Assembly: GCA_029556545.1 (NCBI GenBank) | Contig: JAKQEQ010000002.1 | Coordinates: 1-28,282 of the forward strand | Length of the DNA: 28,282 nucleotides | DNA from: Candidatus Hydrogenedentota bacterium | Lineage (GTDB): Bacteria > Hydrogenedentota > Hydrogenedentia > Hydrogenedentales > JAGMZX01 | Reading direction: 5' to 3' | In this document: positions 14,936 through 23,194 of the stretch, one piece after another | Layout of the letters: every line of letters begins with the position of its first letter | How positions within the stretch are numbered: position 1 is the first letter of the stretch | The notes under the pieces: model-generated | Told to the model about the DNA's origin: nothing | The model's input: only the letters and a program-made list of their open reading frames with translations | Databases searched by the model: none | Position numbers and translations under genes: made by a program

Positions 14936-15118
14936 TGGAACGCCTGGCTAGGCCATGTGAGCATCGAGACAACCAACCGCTACGCGGAAGTAACCCTTCG
15001 TATGAAGGAAGAAGCGATCCGAACCTGTGAGCCTCCCATTACACCTTCGGCGTGGTTCCCTCGGGGTCCGGTCTGGCGTGACGACCCATCACTACTCAAG
15101 TGGATCGAGTCCCTCTAG
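14936..15118 (+). pseudogene. Tyrosine recombinase/integrase C-terminal remnant
   Basis: The frame contains WLGHVSIETTNRYAEVTLR followed by MKEEAIRTCEPP and ends DDPSLLKWIESL with a natural stop at 15116-15118. The LGH-x3-ET-x2-RYAE pattern is the last conserved box of tyrosine recombinases. The tyrosine of NRYAEV is the expected catalytic nucleophile. Only about 60 codons survive; the rest of the catalytic domain (R, K, H-x-x-R) and the N-terminal domain are missing. The upstream DNA is palindromic instead of coding. It is a scar of a lost mobile element. Confidence 0.65.
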
Positions 15119-15303
15119 CCAAGATTTCCTGTGGCCACCACTGGGCCGTGAACGGCGTCAAAGAGCCACCATGGCAGCAAAGTCAGCATTGACGGAATCA
15201 GAAAAGGTCAATACAATAACCGGAGACGGGCCTGTGGTGGTCCCGGGCGTTTCCATATGGGAAATCACTGATAATCACAGGTACCGCGCACGAGGGTTTG
15301 CCC

Positions 15304-15819
15304 GTGATCAAGCCGATGGGCGTACTACTGGTTCTCGGGCTTGTATTGGCCTTGGTCCTCTGCCTGGTTCCTGTACTTTTGGGGATCGTACACTGCATCC
15401 GAAGTCGCGCGCGGAAGACGGCGGTGGTGCTGGGTATCGCGGTGGTAGGGATTGTCGTGTTTGACGCGTGGGCGATTTGCGCGGTGGCGCCGAAGGGAGC
15501 CCGGACGATTGCGCAACTGGAGTTCCCCGACGGACGCGCGTTCGTCGTTCGCCACTACCGTTCCGGGTGGTTCGAGTACCCGAAGGTTCGCTTCTATGCG
15601 CGCAACACGGAGGGCGTCTGGACGAGTTTCGTGGTCATTTCCGAGTTGGTCAATCCGAATTCCGCGTGGCTTGTGCTGGACGCGTCGGCGCAGGAGGTCC
15701 AGGCGCCCGGAGGCTGGTATCGGATCCAAGACAACGAATTCGTGAACCCTGACGGCTCCAGGGGTGCCACGCGTCAGCTCACGCCGGGTATCGAACCGGG
15801 GGAGGAAGACATCTACTGA
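15304..15819 (+). CDS. Small predicted membrane-anchored protein of unknown function
   Basis: About 171 residues from GTG 15304, chosen because GAGGG lies 7 nt upstream; a TTG at 15298 and ATG at 15316 are in frame. Two hydrophobic segments (GVLLVLGLVLALVLCLVPVLL and TAVVLGIAVVGIVVFDAWAI) cover residues 5-60, with basic residues RSRARK between them. A soluble beta-rich domain of about 110 residues follows (AQLEFPDGRAFVVRHY, GGWYRIQDNEFVNPDG). The topology places both ends on the same side of the membrane. I recognise no family. It stands alone between an integrase scar and a decayed region, which fits a cargo or orphan gene. Confidence 0.55.
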   Translation: MIKPMGVLLVLGLVLALVLCLVPVLLGIVHCIRSRARKTAVVLGIAVVGIVVFDAWAICAVAPKGARTIAQLEFPDGRAFVVRHYRSGWFEYPKVRFYARNTEGVWTSFVVISELVNPNSAWLVLDASAQEVQAPGGWYRIQDNEFVNPDGSRGATRQLTPGIEPGEEDIY

Positions 15820-15865
15820 GGTACGATGCATTCACCGCAATAGGTTACGTGTCAGAGGAGAGTGC

Positions 15866-16009
15866 TCAGCAGGCGACGTTTAGGTGCGGCGTGCTCGTCA
15901 AGCCTTCAGCGAAGGCCACCCACATCTCGTTGCCGCGATTGTGGTAGACGATGCTAACAAGCCTGCCGTCCACGCACGCGGCTTGGGCGATTCCGATCTG
16001 ATTACATTC
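15866..16009 (-). pseudogene. Decayed minus-strand ORF
   Basis: About 47 codons are open to a stop at 15866. The sequence looks protein-like, with CVDGRLVSIVYHNRGNEMWV and AFAEGL. It has no start codon or ribosome binding site, and an in-frame stop precedes it. I cannot name the family. It is probably the tail of a decayed gene. Confidence 0.25.
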
Positions 16010-16279
16010 TCATTGACTGCCCGCCGACCGTGGGGCTTCTGACTTTGCATCAACCTCCCGTGATCTTGGCCGCCAATGTGTTCGGGCAGAACTGGTCCAG
16101 ATGTTATGTTGCCAGCTGCACGAACCCCTCCCGTCAACAACGGGCTTAGCGATGCCTTAGGCACATATTGAGGCCCGGCACAGAACGAACAGAACCGAAA
16201 GGTTCCGAGCGAGCCGACTCATAGGACGAGCGAAGAACAGCAACCGCGGGGGGCGCGAATGTCTTTACAAAGCCTGCTT

Positions 16280-16306
16280 GTCCGTGCCTGTCCGTGTTCG
16301 TCCGTG
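16280..16306 (+). repeat. GTCCGTG short tandem repeat
   Basis: GTCCGTG occurs three times at an exact 10-bp period (16280, 16290, 16300). The reverse strand reads NTDRHGQ, a string I recall as a recurrent intergenic repeat in related genomes. Confidence 0.5.
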
Positions 16307-16318
16307 TTGTCGGCGCGT

Positions 16319-17677
16319 TCAGTGCTGCTTCGCCACCGGCGTGTCCGCGAGGGTCGCGGCATCCGTCTTGCTCGTCTCGGCGGGGCGGCCCCGGACCTCG
16401 GACAGCGTCATGAATTCCCGGAACGACCGGCGGGCGTCGTCGTGGCAGCCGGTGCAACTCGCCGGTTTCCCGAGTCCCTCGACGTGACAGTCCGTGCAAT
16501 CGAGCGTGAGATGGTCTTCATCCAGGGGCTCGCCGGTACGGCGGTGGTCGAACTCGCCGGGTTCCCACTCGAGTTCGTGGCAGGACCCGCAGCGCACTTG
16601 CCGCTCGAATCCCTCGACGTGGCAGTCCATGCAGCTTGCCTCGGCGTGCACGGCGTCCAGCGCGACGCCGACCCGGTCATGCGCGAAGTCTTTGGGCGGC
16701 CAGTTATCCCCGTGACACGCGGCGCATTCCTTGGGGAGACTGGTAAATCGCCGCTCATCGCGGGCGTGGCAGGCGCGGCATTGGAGCGTCGCGTGATAAG
16801 GCTTGAGCAGGAATTCGGCGTCGCGCGCGTGGTTGAAGCGTTTGTGCGGCGCTACGGTGTGGCAATACGCGCACTCGTTCTTGACTTCCGCCGCGTGACA
16901 GGTGCCGCACAGTTCCTCGTGCGGGTCGGCCCGGAGTTCTTGCCGACCCGACGCGGCGCGCGCGGTGTCGTGGCAATTGCCGCAATTCTCGCGCTGATGA
17001 CAGTCCACGCAGCGCAGTCCGAACGCATCCACGTGGTCGTGGTGGTTGAACGTGACGATCGGCCCCTCTTCCAGTCCTTCGACGGTGTACACCGTCGCCG
17101 TAGGCGCGTGGACGCGCGGGTGCGGCGCGCCGGTCACGTCGTCCACCATCGGCGCGTCTTCTTGGGGCGCGGCGTCCGGTTCTCGCTTCGCGTGGCAGTG
17201 GATGCAGCCCGTCTCATGGCTCCACTCGCGGTGACAAGACAGGCACTGGCGGTGGTACGCGCCCTTGAGACTGGGACGCCGCAGGTTGACCGGCGCGTCG
17301 GGCCCGCCGTGGCACGTGCCGCAGCGTGTGATACGTCCTTCCTGTGTATGGTGGTGACAGGTCGCGCAGCCGTCGGTTCCCATGCCCGCCATGAAAGCGT
17401 GCAGCTTGTGCGGAAACACCACAGGCACGTAAACCTCGGACAGCGAATCCAGGATGAAGACATCGGGCGCGTCGTCCGCTTCGCCTCGCGCCCGATCTTC
17501 GGTGCTTTCCGGGTGCGGGCAGGACCGCAGCGGCGCCTGTCCCGGCTCGGGCCGCTCGACGGCGTGACAATGCCGACACTCGACTCCCGGCGGAAGCTCC
17601 ATACCCGGATGCTGGGAGGACGCGGCCGCCGAGATGGTCACCAGCACGACGCTCAATACGGCTACGCGTGCGCGCAT
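16319..17677 (-). CDS. Periplasmic 15-heme cytochrome c (HmcA-like)
   Basis: A 452-residue protein from the ATG at 17677, with GGAAGGAG close upstream. A Sec signal (residues 1-21) is followed by 15 CxxCH heme-binding motifs, the first CRHCH at 34-38 and the last CTGCH near the C-terminus. Many other histidines could be distal ligands. Spacing resembles class III/HmcA-type cytochromes (for example FNHHDHVDAFGLRCVDCH and CGNCHDTAR). It is the last gene of a three-gene operon and overlaps the membrane-subunit gene by 16 bp. It presumably receives electrons from, or passes them to, the iron-sulfur/NrfD module on the periplasmic side. The redox partner is unknown. Confidence 0.88.
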   Translation of the reverse strand: MRARVAVLSVVLVTISAAASSQHPGMELPPGVECRHCHAVERPEPGQAPLRSCPHPESTEDRARGEADDAPDVFILDSLSEVYVPVVFPHKLHAFMAGMGTDGCATCHHHTQEGRITRCGTCHGGPDAPVNLRRPSLKGAYHRQCLSCHREWSHETGCIHCHAKREPDAAPQEDAPMVDDVTGAPHPRVHAPTATVYTVEGLEEGPIVTFNHHDHVDAFGLRCVDCHQRENCGNCHDTARAASGRQELRADPHEELCGTCHAAEVKNECAYCHTVAPHKRFNHARDAEFLLKPYHATLQCRACHARDERRFTSLPKECAACHGDNWPPKDFAHDRVGVALDAVHAEASCMDCHVEGFERQVRCGSCHELEWEPGEFDHRRTGEPLDEDHLTLDCTDCHVEGLGKPASCTGCHDDARRSFREFMTLSEVRGRPAETSKTDAATLADTPVAKQH

Positions 17678-18957
17678 TCCCGAACTCCTTCCGGCGCCGC
17701 GTCGCCCGGTTCTCCGGCGCCCTCGTCCGCTGTATCCGACACCATGGAAAGCGTCTCGGCGGTCTTGGGCAGTATCGGCAGCGTCGCGACCGCGTACCGG
17801 AACGCTATCGTGAAGATCGCCAGCATGCCCGCGATGGTGAGCAGCTCGAAGACGCCCGGCGTATAGCGCGTCGCGGCATAGGCGGATCGATACGCCACCA
17901 CAAACACGTTGACGCGATTCATCAGCACCCCGAACCCCACCAGCCCGCATGCCCATCCCAGGAGCGCCGGCGTGTTGCGTACCCGCGCCGAACCCAGCAG
18001 CAGCAACGGCAGCAGGCCGCCGGGCAGCAACTCGATCAGCAGCCACAGCGGCTCGACGCCGCCCGCCGTCAGATGCAGGTGCACCTCGCGAATCAACAGG
18101 TCGCTGATGCGCGCCACCAAGTAGACGGCTAGAAACACAAGGACATACAGACTCAACGAAGACAAGGCGGGCAGGTCCGGTCGGCGGCCCGCGCCACGCG
18201 CCGTGAGAATCGATACGAGGATTACCACGGCAAACCCGGCGGCCAGCACCGACAGCAGGAAGAGCAGCGGCAGCACGGGCGTGTACCAGAAGGGATGCAT
18301 CTTGTGTGGCGCCACCAGCATCAGCGCCCCGAGCGACGAGTGGTGCATGCACGAGAGTACGATGCCCACCAACAGCAATACCGACAACACGCGGCCCGTG
18401 AGGCGCTCGGCCGCGCGCAGCAGCGCCTCGACCGCGCCGTTCCACCGGGCCAGCCCGCCCGGCAGCGCCACGCGCCCGGCGTAGCGCTCGCAGATGACCG
18501 GCGTGAACTCGACGTAGAGGATCATGAGGTACGACATGATGCACATGGCGACCTCGAAGAGTACCGAATTTCCCTGCCACATGGTCGGCCACGCCGGATG
18601 CCAGATGTTGTAGTACCGCCCGATGTCCACCGCCAGACTCGCCGCGCCGAAGGTGTAGCCCAGCACGCCGATGAGCAATGCCAGCCGCGCCAGGGGCTCA
18701 TAGGCGCGCCGGTGGAAGACGTGCACCAGCGCCGCCATCGTGAAGCCGCCCGTGGCCAGCGCGACCGCCGCCGCCACGCTGATCGCCTTCCAGACGCCCC
18801 ACGGGTACTGATTCGAGAGGTTCGTCGCCGCCCCGAGCCCGAACAGGAAGCGATACAGAATCGCCACGACGCCGACGGCGCCGATGACCAGCAGGACCCG
18901 GTTCGTGGTTCGTGACATGCCCCGTTCGAGGGGCGCGAATTCCAGGTGCGTGGTCAT
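17662..18957 (-). CDS. NrfD/HybB/HmcC-like membrane subunit
   Basis: A 431-residue polytopic protein with about ten transmembrane helices and a polar C-terminal tail. Typical family segments include YPWGVWKAI near residue 50, CMHHSSLGALMLVAPHK near 205 and NRVNVFVVAYR near 350. NrfD/HybB proteins bind menaquinone and exchange electrons with an attached ferredoxin-like subunit. Its start overlaps the stop of the iron-sulfur gene by ATGA, and its end overlaps the cytochrome start. This gives the order iron-sulfur, NrfD-like, multiheme c, the same component set as HmcB, HmcC and HmcA of sulfate reducers. Direction of electron flow cannot be told from sequence. Confidence 0.88.
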   Translation of the reverse strand: MTTHLEFAPLERGMSRTTNRVLLVIGAVGVVAILYRFLFGLGAATNLSNQYPWGVWKAISVAAAVALATGGFTMAALVHVFHRRAYEPLARLALLIGVLGYTFGAASLAVDIGRYYNIWHPAWPTMWQGNSVLFEVAMCIMSYLMILYVEFTPVICERYAGRVALPGGLARWNGAVEALLRAAERLTGRVLSVLLLVGIVLSCMHHSSLGALMLVAPHKMHPFWYTPVLPLLFLLSVLAAGFAVVILVSILTARGAGRRPDLPALSSLSLYVLVFLAVYLVARISDLLIREVHLHLTAGGVEPLWLLIELLPGGLLPLLLLGSARVRNTPALLGWACGLVGFGVLMNRVNVFVVAYRSAYAATRYTPGVFELLTIAGMLAIFTIAFRYAVATLPILPKTAETLSMVSDTADEGAGEPGDAAPEGVRECAHA

Positions 18958-19877
18958 ACCGCGGATTCCTCCCCCGAGGCGGCCGGTTTCCTGACCGCGT
19001 CTTTCCCGGCTTCGTCAAAGGCCTTCATGAACAACCCGAGCGCGCCCAAGACCATAAGGGGCGGCAGCCCGAATTTGAAGACGCTGTGTTGGATGGTCTC
19101 CGCAAGCTCCTGCACCGGCGCGTCGCCGATCGTCGGGAACCCGAGCGTCGCGAAGGACCGCTCCGCGAGATACAGCCACGAAGTCCCGCCCGCCTCGTGC
19201 TCGCCGTAAACGTGATCGATATAGCGATCGGGATGGGCCGCGATCTTCTCGCGCGCCAAGGCAAGCAGGTCCGATCGTCGCCCGAACGTCAGGGCCATGG
19301 GCGGGCACATCGCGACGCAGGCCGGGGACTCGCCCTCGCGTTGCGTCCGCTCGAAACACAGCGAACACTTCCGCACCAGCGGCGTCAGGGCGTTGTCATA
19401 CTCGTAGGCCGGGACCTCGAAGGGGCACGCCACCATGCAGTACCGGCAGCCGATGCACTTCCAGCCCTCATACGTCACCGCGCCCGCGTCTTGCTTGCGT
19501 AGCGCGCCGACCAGACACGCGGAGACGCACGCGGGCTTCACGCAGTGCATGCATTGCACTTTCATGAAAATGGGCCGCTCGGGATTGCGCGCGTTGTCGA
19601 AACGATTCACCACCGTGTACGCCGCGGTGTCCATGCGCCGCGCCTGCTCGAAGACGCTCGTGTCCTCATACGACTCGAGCGGTTCGTCGGTCAGATGATG
19701 CTCCCGATTGCACGCCCACTCGCACTTCCGGCAGCCGACGCATTCGGTGGTGTCCACCAGCACGCCCCGCGCATTGTCGGAAGCCGCCCCCGATGCCTCA
19801 CTCGCCGCCGCCCGACCGCCCGCCAGCGGAGCCGCCGCCCCGAGGCAGCCCCATCCGAGAAACTGTCGCCTATTCAT
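18954..19877 (-). CDS. Tat-exported four-cluster ferredoxin subunit (HmcB/DmsB-like)
   Basis: A 307-residue protein from ATG 19877, chosen because MNRRQFLGWGCLG is a twin-arginine signal; the longer frame to 19970 would bury it. Four cysteine groups bind 4Fe-4S clusters: CVGCRKCEWAC near 46, CMHCVKPACVSAC near 120, CIGCRYCMVACP near 150, and CSLCF with CVAMCP near 180-205. A single transmembrane helix near 270-290 (GLPPLMVLGALGLFM) anchors the C-terminus, as reported for HmcB-type subunits. It is the first gene of the operon and should wire the quinone-reactive membrane subunit to the multiheme cytochrome. Confidence 0.9.
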   Translation of the reverse strand: MNRRQFLGWGCLGAAAPLAGGRAAASEASGAASDNARGVLVDTTECVGCRKCEWACNREHHLTDEPLESYEDTSVFEQARRMDTAAYTVVNRFDNARNPERPIFMKVQCMHCVKPACVSACLVGALRKQDAGAVTYEGWKCIGCRYCMVACPFEVPAYEYDNALTPLVRKCSLCFERTQREGESPACVAMCPPMALTFGRRSDLLALAREKIAAHPDRYIDHVYGEHEAGGTSWLYLAERSFATLGFPTIGDAPVQELAETIQHSVFKFGLPPLMVLGALGLFMKAFDEAGKDAVRKPAASGEESAV

Positions 19878-20157
19878 TGCATAGGTACTCCCACGGTTCC
19901 GGCGCATCTCATGGAACCGCCGCCAGGCACGGTAATCCACTTGCGCCGCCCCATACATCCGTGAAAGCAAGAAAACCTCTTGGTCTTATCCGGGAAAACT
20001 ACGGAAACGCAACGCATTTCCCCCTTGGACGCTCGCATATGAAATCTGAAATCTGAAATCTCAAATTCAGCCTCAAAGCCGCAGCCCGTGAATCGCAGCC
20101 CTTCGGCGTGTCTTAAGAACCAGCCTGAAGACCGCACTACAGGCCCGCGCCGGTAGA
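19878..20157. other. Intergenic region between divergent operons
   Basis: No gene is supported. It should carry the minus-strand promoter of the redox operon. It contains three perfect tandem copies of GAAATCT at 20041-20061, a short low-complexity repeat. Confidence 0.45.
20041..20061 (+). repeat. GAAATCT tandem repeat (three copies)
   Basis: Three exact 7-bp units at 20041, 20048 and 20055, followed by CAAATTC. It is AT-rich against a GC-rich background and intergenic. Confidence 0.6.
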
Positions 20158-20187
20158 TTGGTGGGAGCGGATGAATTGGGGTAGTAT
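20158..20187 (+). promoter_or_regulatory. Candidate promoter of the glycosyltransferase operon
   Basis: TTGGTG (20158-20163) and TAGTAT (20182-20187) are separated by 18 bp. The expected start is near 20194, about 35 nt before the ATG at 20229. Confidence 0.4.
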
Positions 20188-20228
20188 GCGCGGCGCAAGG
20201 GTATGTCCTTGGGATGATGGGTGGTTCA

Positions 20229-21473
20229 ATGCGCCTGGCAGTAGTGGATTTGCTGTTTTGCTGGCCGCCGCACGGCGGGGCGGACGTGCACTTGTATCAC
20301 GTGATGCGCGGGCTGCAGGCGATGGGCCAGGATGTGCGTCTTTTTGTCACGGCGGATGCAAGCTCCTGGGAGCGCGGCGCTTTTAACCCGGATGCGCTGC
20401 CCTTTCCGGCCACGCGGCTGGATTTTTCGGCGCGGACCTTTACCAGGCGGCGCGTTTGCAAGCGCGTTCGCGAAGCGGTGGACGCCTGGGCGGCGGACGC
20501 GGTCATCGTGGCGGATGGTTTCTTTCTGAAGCCTTGGGTGTGCGATGCGCTTTCGGATTACCCGCTCGTCGCGCAATACTACGCCTATGAGGCGGTGTGC
20601 CACCGCGACATTCTCCGCTTCAAGGACGGGGCCCCCTGCCCGAATCACTTCTTGTACACCCCCGACGCGTGTCGCGCTTGCGCCCTTGCCCGTCTCGCGC
20701 CGGACATTCGTTCCGGTCTGAAAGGCGCGTGGCTGCAGGAGTATCTCGCCGCGCGGGCCTATGCGCCCGAGTATCACGCCATGGCCGCGCAGTCCTTGGC
20801 GCGTCTCGATGCGGCTATCGTGTTCAACCGCAACATGCGCGACGCCTTGAGCGGATTCTGCCCGACGGTGTTTCTCGCGCCCGGCGGCGTGGCGCTCGAA
20901 GCGTTTCCGTATTCTCCGCCGGCCCCGGAGTCCGCGGTGAAGCCCAAGACGGTCCTCATGCCGGGGCGCGCGGAAGACGCGGCCAAAGGTCTCGCCGTCT
21001 TCCAGGCCGCCGGCGAAGTCCTTTGGCGCGAGCGGCGCGATTTTGTCCTGCACGCCACCGTGCCCGAGGACACGCCGGCCACGGAATGGTTTCGCCCGTT
21101 GCCCTGGCGCGAGCATCGGGACGTCGCGCGCCTCTATGCCGAGGCCGATATTGTCGTTGTCCCATCGCTGTGGGACGAGCCCTTCGGTCTCGTTGCGGTC
21201 GAAGCGATGGCCGTGGGGAGGCCGGTCTGCGCGAGTCGCGTCGGCGGCTTGCAGGACATCGTGGCCCATCTCGATACGGGCTTTCTCTTCGACCGCGGCG
21301 ACGCCCGCGAACTGGCCAAGCAACTTGCCGTGTTGCTCGACAATCCGGACCTGCGCCGGCGTATGGGCGAGGCGGGTAGACGCCGTGTCGAGACCGAATA
21401 TGCGTGGGACCGCGTTCTGGCGCGGCACTTCACGCCCATCCTGGCGTTTCTCGCCGCGTGTGAGAAGGGCTAG
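20229..21473 (+). CDS. GT4-family glycosyltransferase (copy 1)
   Basis: About 414 residues from ATG 20229. This start is chosen because it gives MRLAVVDLLFCWPPHGGAD, aligning with the MRVAFVDLIFSWPPNGGAD start of the adjacent paralogue; ATGs at 20214 and 20217 are alternatives. It has a GT-B fold: the N-terminal acceptor-side domain contains HGGADVHLYHVMRGL, and the C-terminal donor-binding domain has PGRAEDAAKGL and EPFGLVAVEAMAVGRPV, the retaining E-x7-E motif. Three cysteines in CPNHFLYTPDACRAC near residue 140 are conserved in the paralogue and might bind a metal. It probably transfers a nucleotide-activated sugar to a surface glycan; donor and acceptor are unknown. Confidence 0.87.
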   Translation: MRLAVVDLLFCWPPHGGADVHLYHVMRGLQAMGQDVRLFVTADASSWERGAFNPDALPFPATRLDFSARTFTRRRVCKRVREAVDAWAADAVIVADGFFLKPWVCDALSDYPLVAQYYAYEAVCHRDILRFKDGAPCPNHFLYTPDACRACALARLAPDIRSGLKGAWLQEYLAARAYAPEYHAMAAQSLARLDAAIVFNRNMRDALSGFCPTVFLAPGGVALEAFPYSPPAPESAVKPKTVLMPGRAEDAAKGLAVFQAAGEVLWRERRDFVLHATVPEDTPATEWFRPLPWREHRDVARLYAEADIVVVPSLWDEPFGLVAVEAMAVGRPVCASRVGGLQDIVAHLDTGFLFDRGDARELAKQLAVLLDNPDLRRRMGEAGRRRVETEYAWDRVLARHFTPILAFLAACEKG

Positions 21474-21476
21474 CCC

Positions 21477-22709
21477 ATGCGCGTGGCGTTCGTGGACCTC
21501 ATCTTCTCGTGGCCGCCCAACGGCGGGGCCGACGTGGACCTCTACCACGTTGCGCAAGGCTTGCAGGCCGTCGGTCATGACGTGCGCGTGTTCGTCGTCC
21601 ACGAGGCGGATTCCTACGAGCGGGGCCGTGTGACGCCGGATGCGTTGCCCTTTCCCACGACGCGCCTCGATTGCTCGCGTCGCGATCTGCGCCCCGATCG
21701 GCTGTGCCGGCGACTGGCCGCGGCCGTGGATGCCTGGCGGCCCGATGTGGTCTTCATACAGCATGGTTTCGCGCTGAAGCCCTATGTGTGCGAGGCGTTG
21801 GCGCACCACCGCACCGTGGCGCGGTACTACGCGCACGAACTGACCTGCGCGCGCGACGCTCGCCGTTTTCGCGAGGGAAAACCCTGCCCGAAGGACTACC
21901 TGCGCACCCCGGACTTCTGCCGCGCCTGCGCGCTCGAGGGGCAGCGCCGCGCGATGTGTTCGTGGCGGCTCAATACGTGGAACGCGGATTACCTTGCCGC
22001 GCGCGCCTACCGGCCCAAGTACCACGCGCGCCTGCTCGCGTCGTTGCGCACGGTCGACGCGGTGGTCGTGTATAACAGCATGCTCAAGGATGATCTCACG
22101 GGATTTCATTACCGCGTGAAGGTCATTCCCAGCGGCGTGCGTGTAGCGGACTACGAGGACCTTCCACCGCCGCGTGGTCTCGCCTCCGATCGCGCCGTGA
22201 TTCTCATGAGCGGGCGCGCGGAGGACCCGCTGAAGGGACTTGACGTGCTGCTCGAAGCGGGAAGACGGCTGCGCGAGCACCGCCGCGACTTCGAGGTCCG
22301 CGCCACGCATTGCGACCCCGCGGTAAGCGCCGACTGGTTTACGGCCCTCGGCTGGAGCGATCACGCCGAAGCGTTGCGCCTGTACGCCGCGGCGGACATG
22401 GTCGTCGTGCCGTCCCTCTGGGCCGAACCCTTCGGTATCGTCGCCGTCGAGGCGATGGCGGCGGGCAAACCCGTCTGTGCCGGCCGCATCGGCGGTCTGC
22501 GCGATATTGTTCGCGACGGCGAAACCGGGTTCCTCTTCGAGCCCGGCGACGCGACGGCGCTGGCCCGGTGCATCGAGCGTCTGCTCGACGACGCGCCCTT
22601 GCGCGAACGCTTGGGGGCGGAAGCTCGGCGTGTTGCGCGCGACTATGACTGGGATCGTATCATCGAGCGGCACTATCTGCCGCTGCTGGAGGAACTTGTC
22701 CGTGCCTGA
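21477..22709 (+). CDS. GT4-family glycosyltransferase (copy 2)
   Basis: A 410-residue paralogue of the preceding gene, starting 3 bp after its stop. The two share the N-terminus, the WPPxGGAD loop, the C-x10-C-x2-C cluster (CPKDYLRTPDFCRAC) and the donor site (MSGRAEDPLKGLDVLLEAG, EPFGIVAVEAMAAGKPV). They look like a tandem duplication that has since diverged, especially in the middle third. Successive transferases in one operon usually add consecutive sugars to one glycan. The 3' end overlaps the next gene by 8 bp, indicating translational coupling. Confidence 0.88.
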   Translation: MRVAFVDLIFSWPPNGGADVDLYHVAQGLQAVGHDVRVFVVHEADSYERGRVTPDALPFPTTRLDCSRRDLRPDRLCRRLAAAVDAWRPDVVFIQHGFALKPYVCEALAHHRTVARYYAHELTCARDARRFREGKPCPKDYLRTPDFCRACALEGQRRAMCSWRLNTWNADYLAARAYRPKYHARLLASLRTVDAVVVYNSMLKDDLTGFHYRVKVIPSGVRVADYEDLPPPRGLASDRAVILMSGRAEDPLKGLDVLLEAGRRLREHRRDFEVRATHCDPAVSADWFTALGWSDHAEALRLYAAADMVVVPSLWAEPFGIVAVEAMAAGKPVCAGRIGGLRDIVRDGETGFLFEPGDATALARCIERLLDDAPLRERLGAEARRVARDYDWDRIIERHYLPLLEELVRA

Positions 22710-23169
22710 TCCCAAGCGTATCTGCGCGTTCTATAGCCGGGGGCCGCATTTCATGCGCCTCCTGGCGTTCCTGCGCGAGCGCGAGCCGCAAGCGCACATC
22801 ACCGCGGTCGTGCCGCCGGGATACCCCAAGGCCCTGTTGGGCAATCGCGCCGACGCCGTCATCGAAACCGCCAAAGCACAGTACGCGGCGCGTGATCTTG
22901 CCGGGATTCGAGACCTGCTGCGGACGATTCGCGCGGGGCGTTTCGACGAGTTCGTCGTCATGTTCGACAGCCCCCGCCTGCGCCTCTTGGCGGCGTTCAC
23001 CGGCGCGGCTCGGCGTTCCGTCTTCACCGTGGATGGCCGCTGCCTGCCCCTGACCGTTTCGCCGGTAGCCGTGCTGGTGTCCTGGCTATACCGCAGCCTG
23101 CGCGGCCGGCTGACCTTCGCCTACATCTACTGCGTGGTCCACGGCCGACCCGTCGAGCGCCGCAAGTAG
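22702..23169 (+). CDS. Small protein in the glycosyltransferase operon, unknown function
   Basis: 155 residues from GTG 22702, with GGAGGAA 8 nt upstream, overlapping the glycosyltransferase stop. The pattern of strands and helices (FYSRGPHFMRLLAFLRER, HITAVVPPGYPKALLG, FDEFVVMFDSPRLRLLAAFTGA) resembles the first Rossmann-like half of a GT-B glycosyltransferase such as the heptosyltransferase group. There is no donor-binding domain. It may be a partner subunit or a degenerate glycosyltransferase. There is no signal peptide; a hydrophobic stretch (SPVAVLVSWLYRSL) near residue 117 could associate with the membrane. Confidence 0.6.
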   Translation: MPDPKRICAFYSRGPHFMRLLAFLREREPQAHITAVVPPGYPKALLGNRADAVIETAKAQYAARDLAGIRDLLRTIRAGRFDEFVVMFDSPRLRLLAAFTGAARRSVFTVDGRCLPLTVSPVAVLVSWLYRSLRGRLTFAYIYCVVHGRPVERRK

Positions 23170-23194
23170 TCCCGTCCGCCGCTTCGGAAGGCGC

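Larger units (their letters stand above)
15820..16318. other. Gene-poor stretch with remnants and short repeats
   Basis: No intact gene is seen. It contains the minus-strand remnant at 15866-16009 and the GTCCGTG repeat at 16280-16306. On the minus strand it lies directly after the cytochrome stop. Confidence 0.4.

Noticed and set aside
15027-15464. Plus-strand open frame between the integrase scar and the small membrane gene
   Set aside because: It has no ribosome binding site or family features, and it overlaps the better-supported gene at 15304.
17677-18592. N-terminal extension of the cytochrome to 18592
   Set aside because: It is antisense-like arginine-rich sequence overlapping the NrfD-like gene; ATG 17677 has a strong ribosome binding site and a signal peptide.
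20226-22715. Minus-strand open frame of 829 codons across both glycosyltransferases
   Set aside because: It mirrors the duplicated genes and shows no protein family features; the plus strand has clear GT4 motifs and ribosome binding sites.
23177-23193. Hairpin between the convergent glycosyltransferase and Trm112-like genes as a terminator
   Set aside because: The stem is short and bulged and no T-run follows on either strand.
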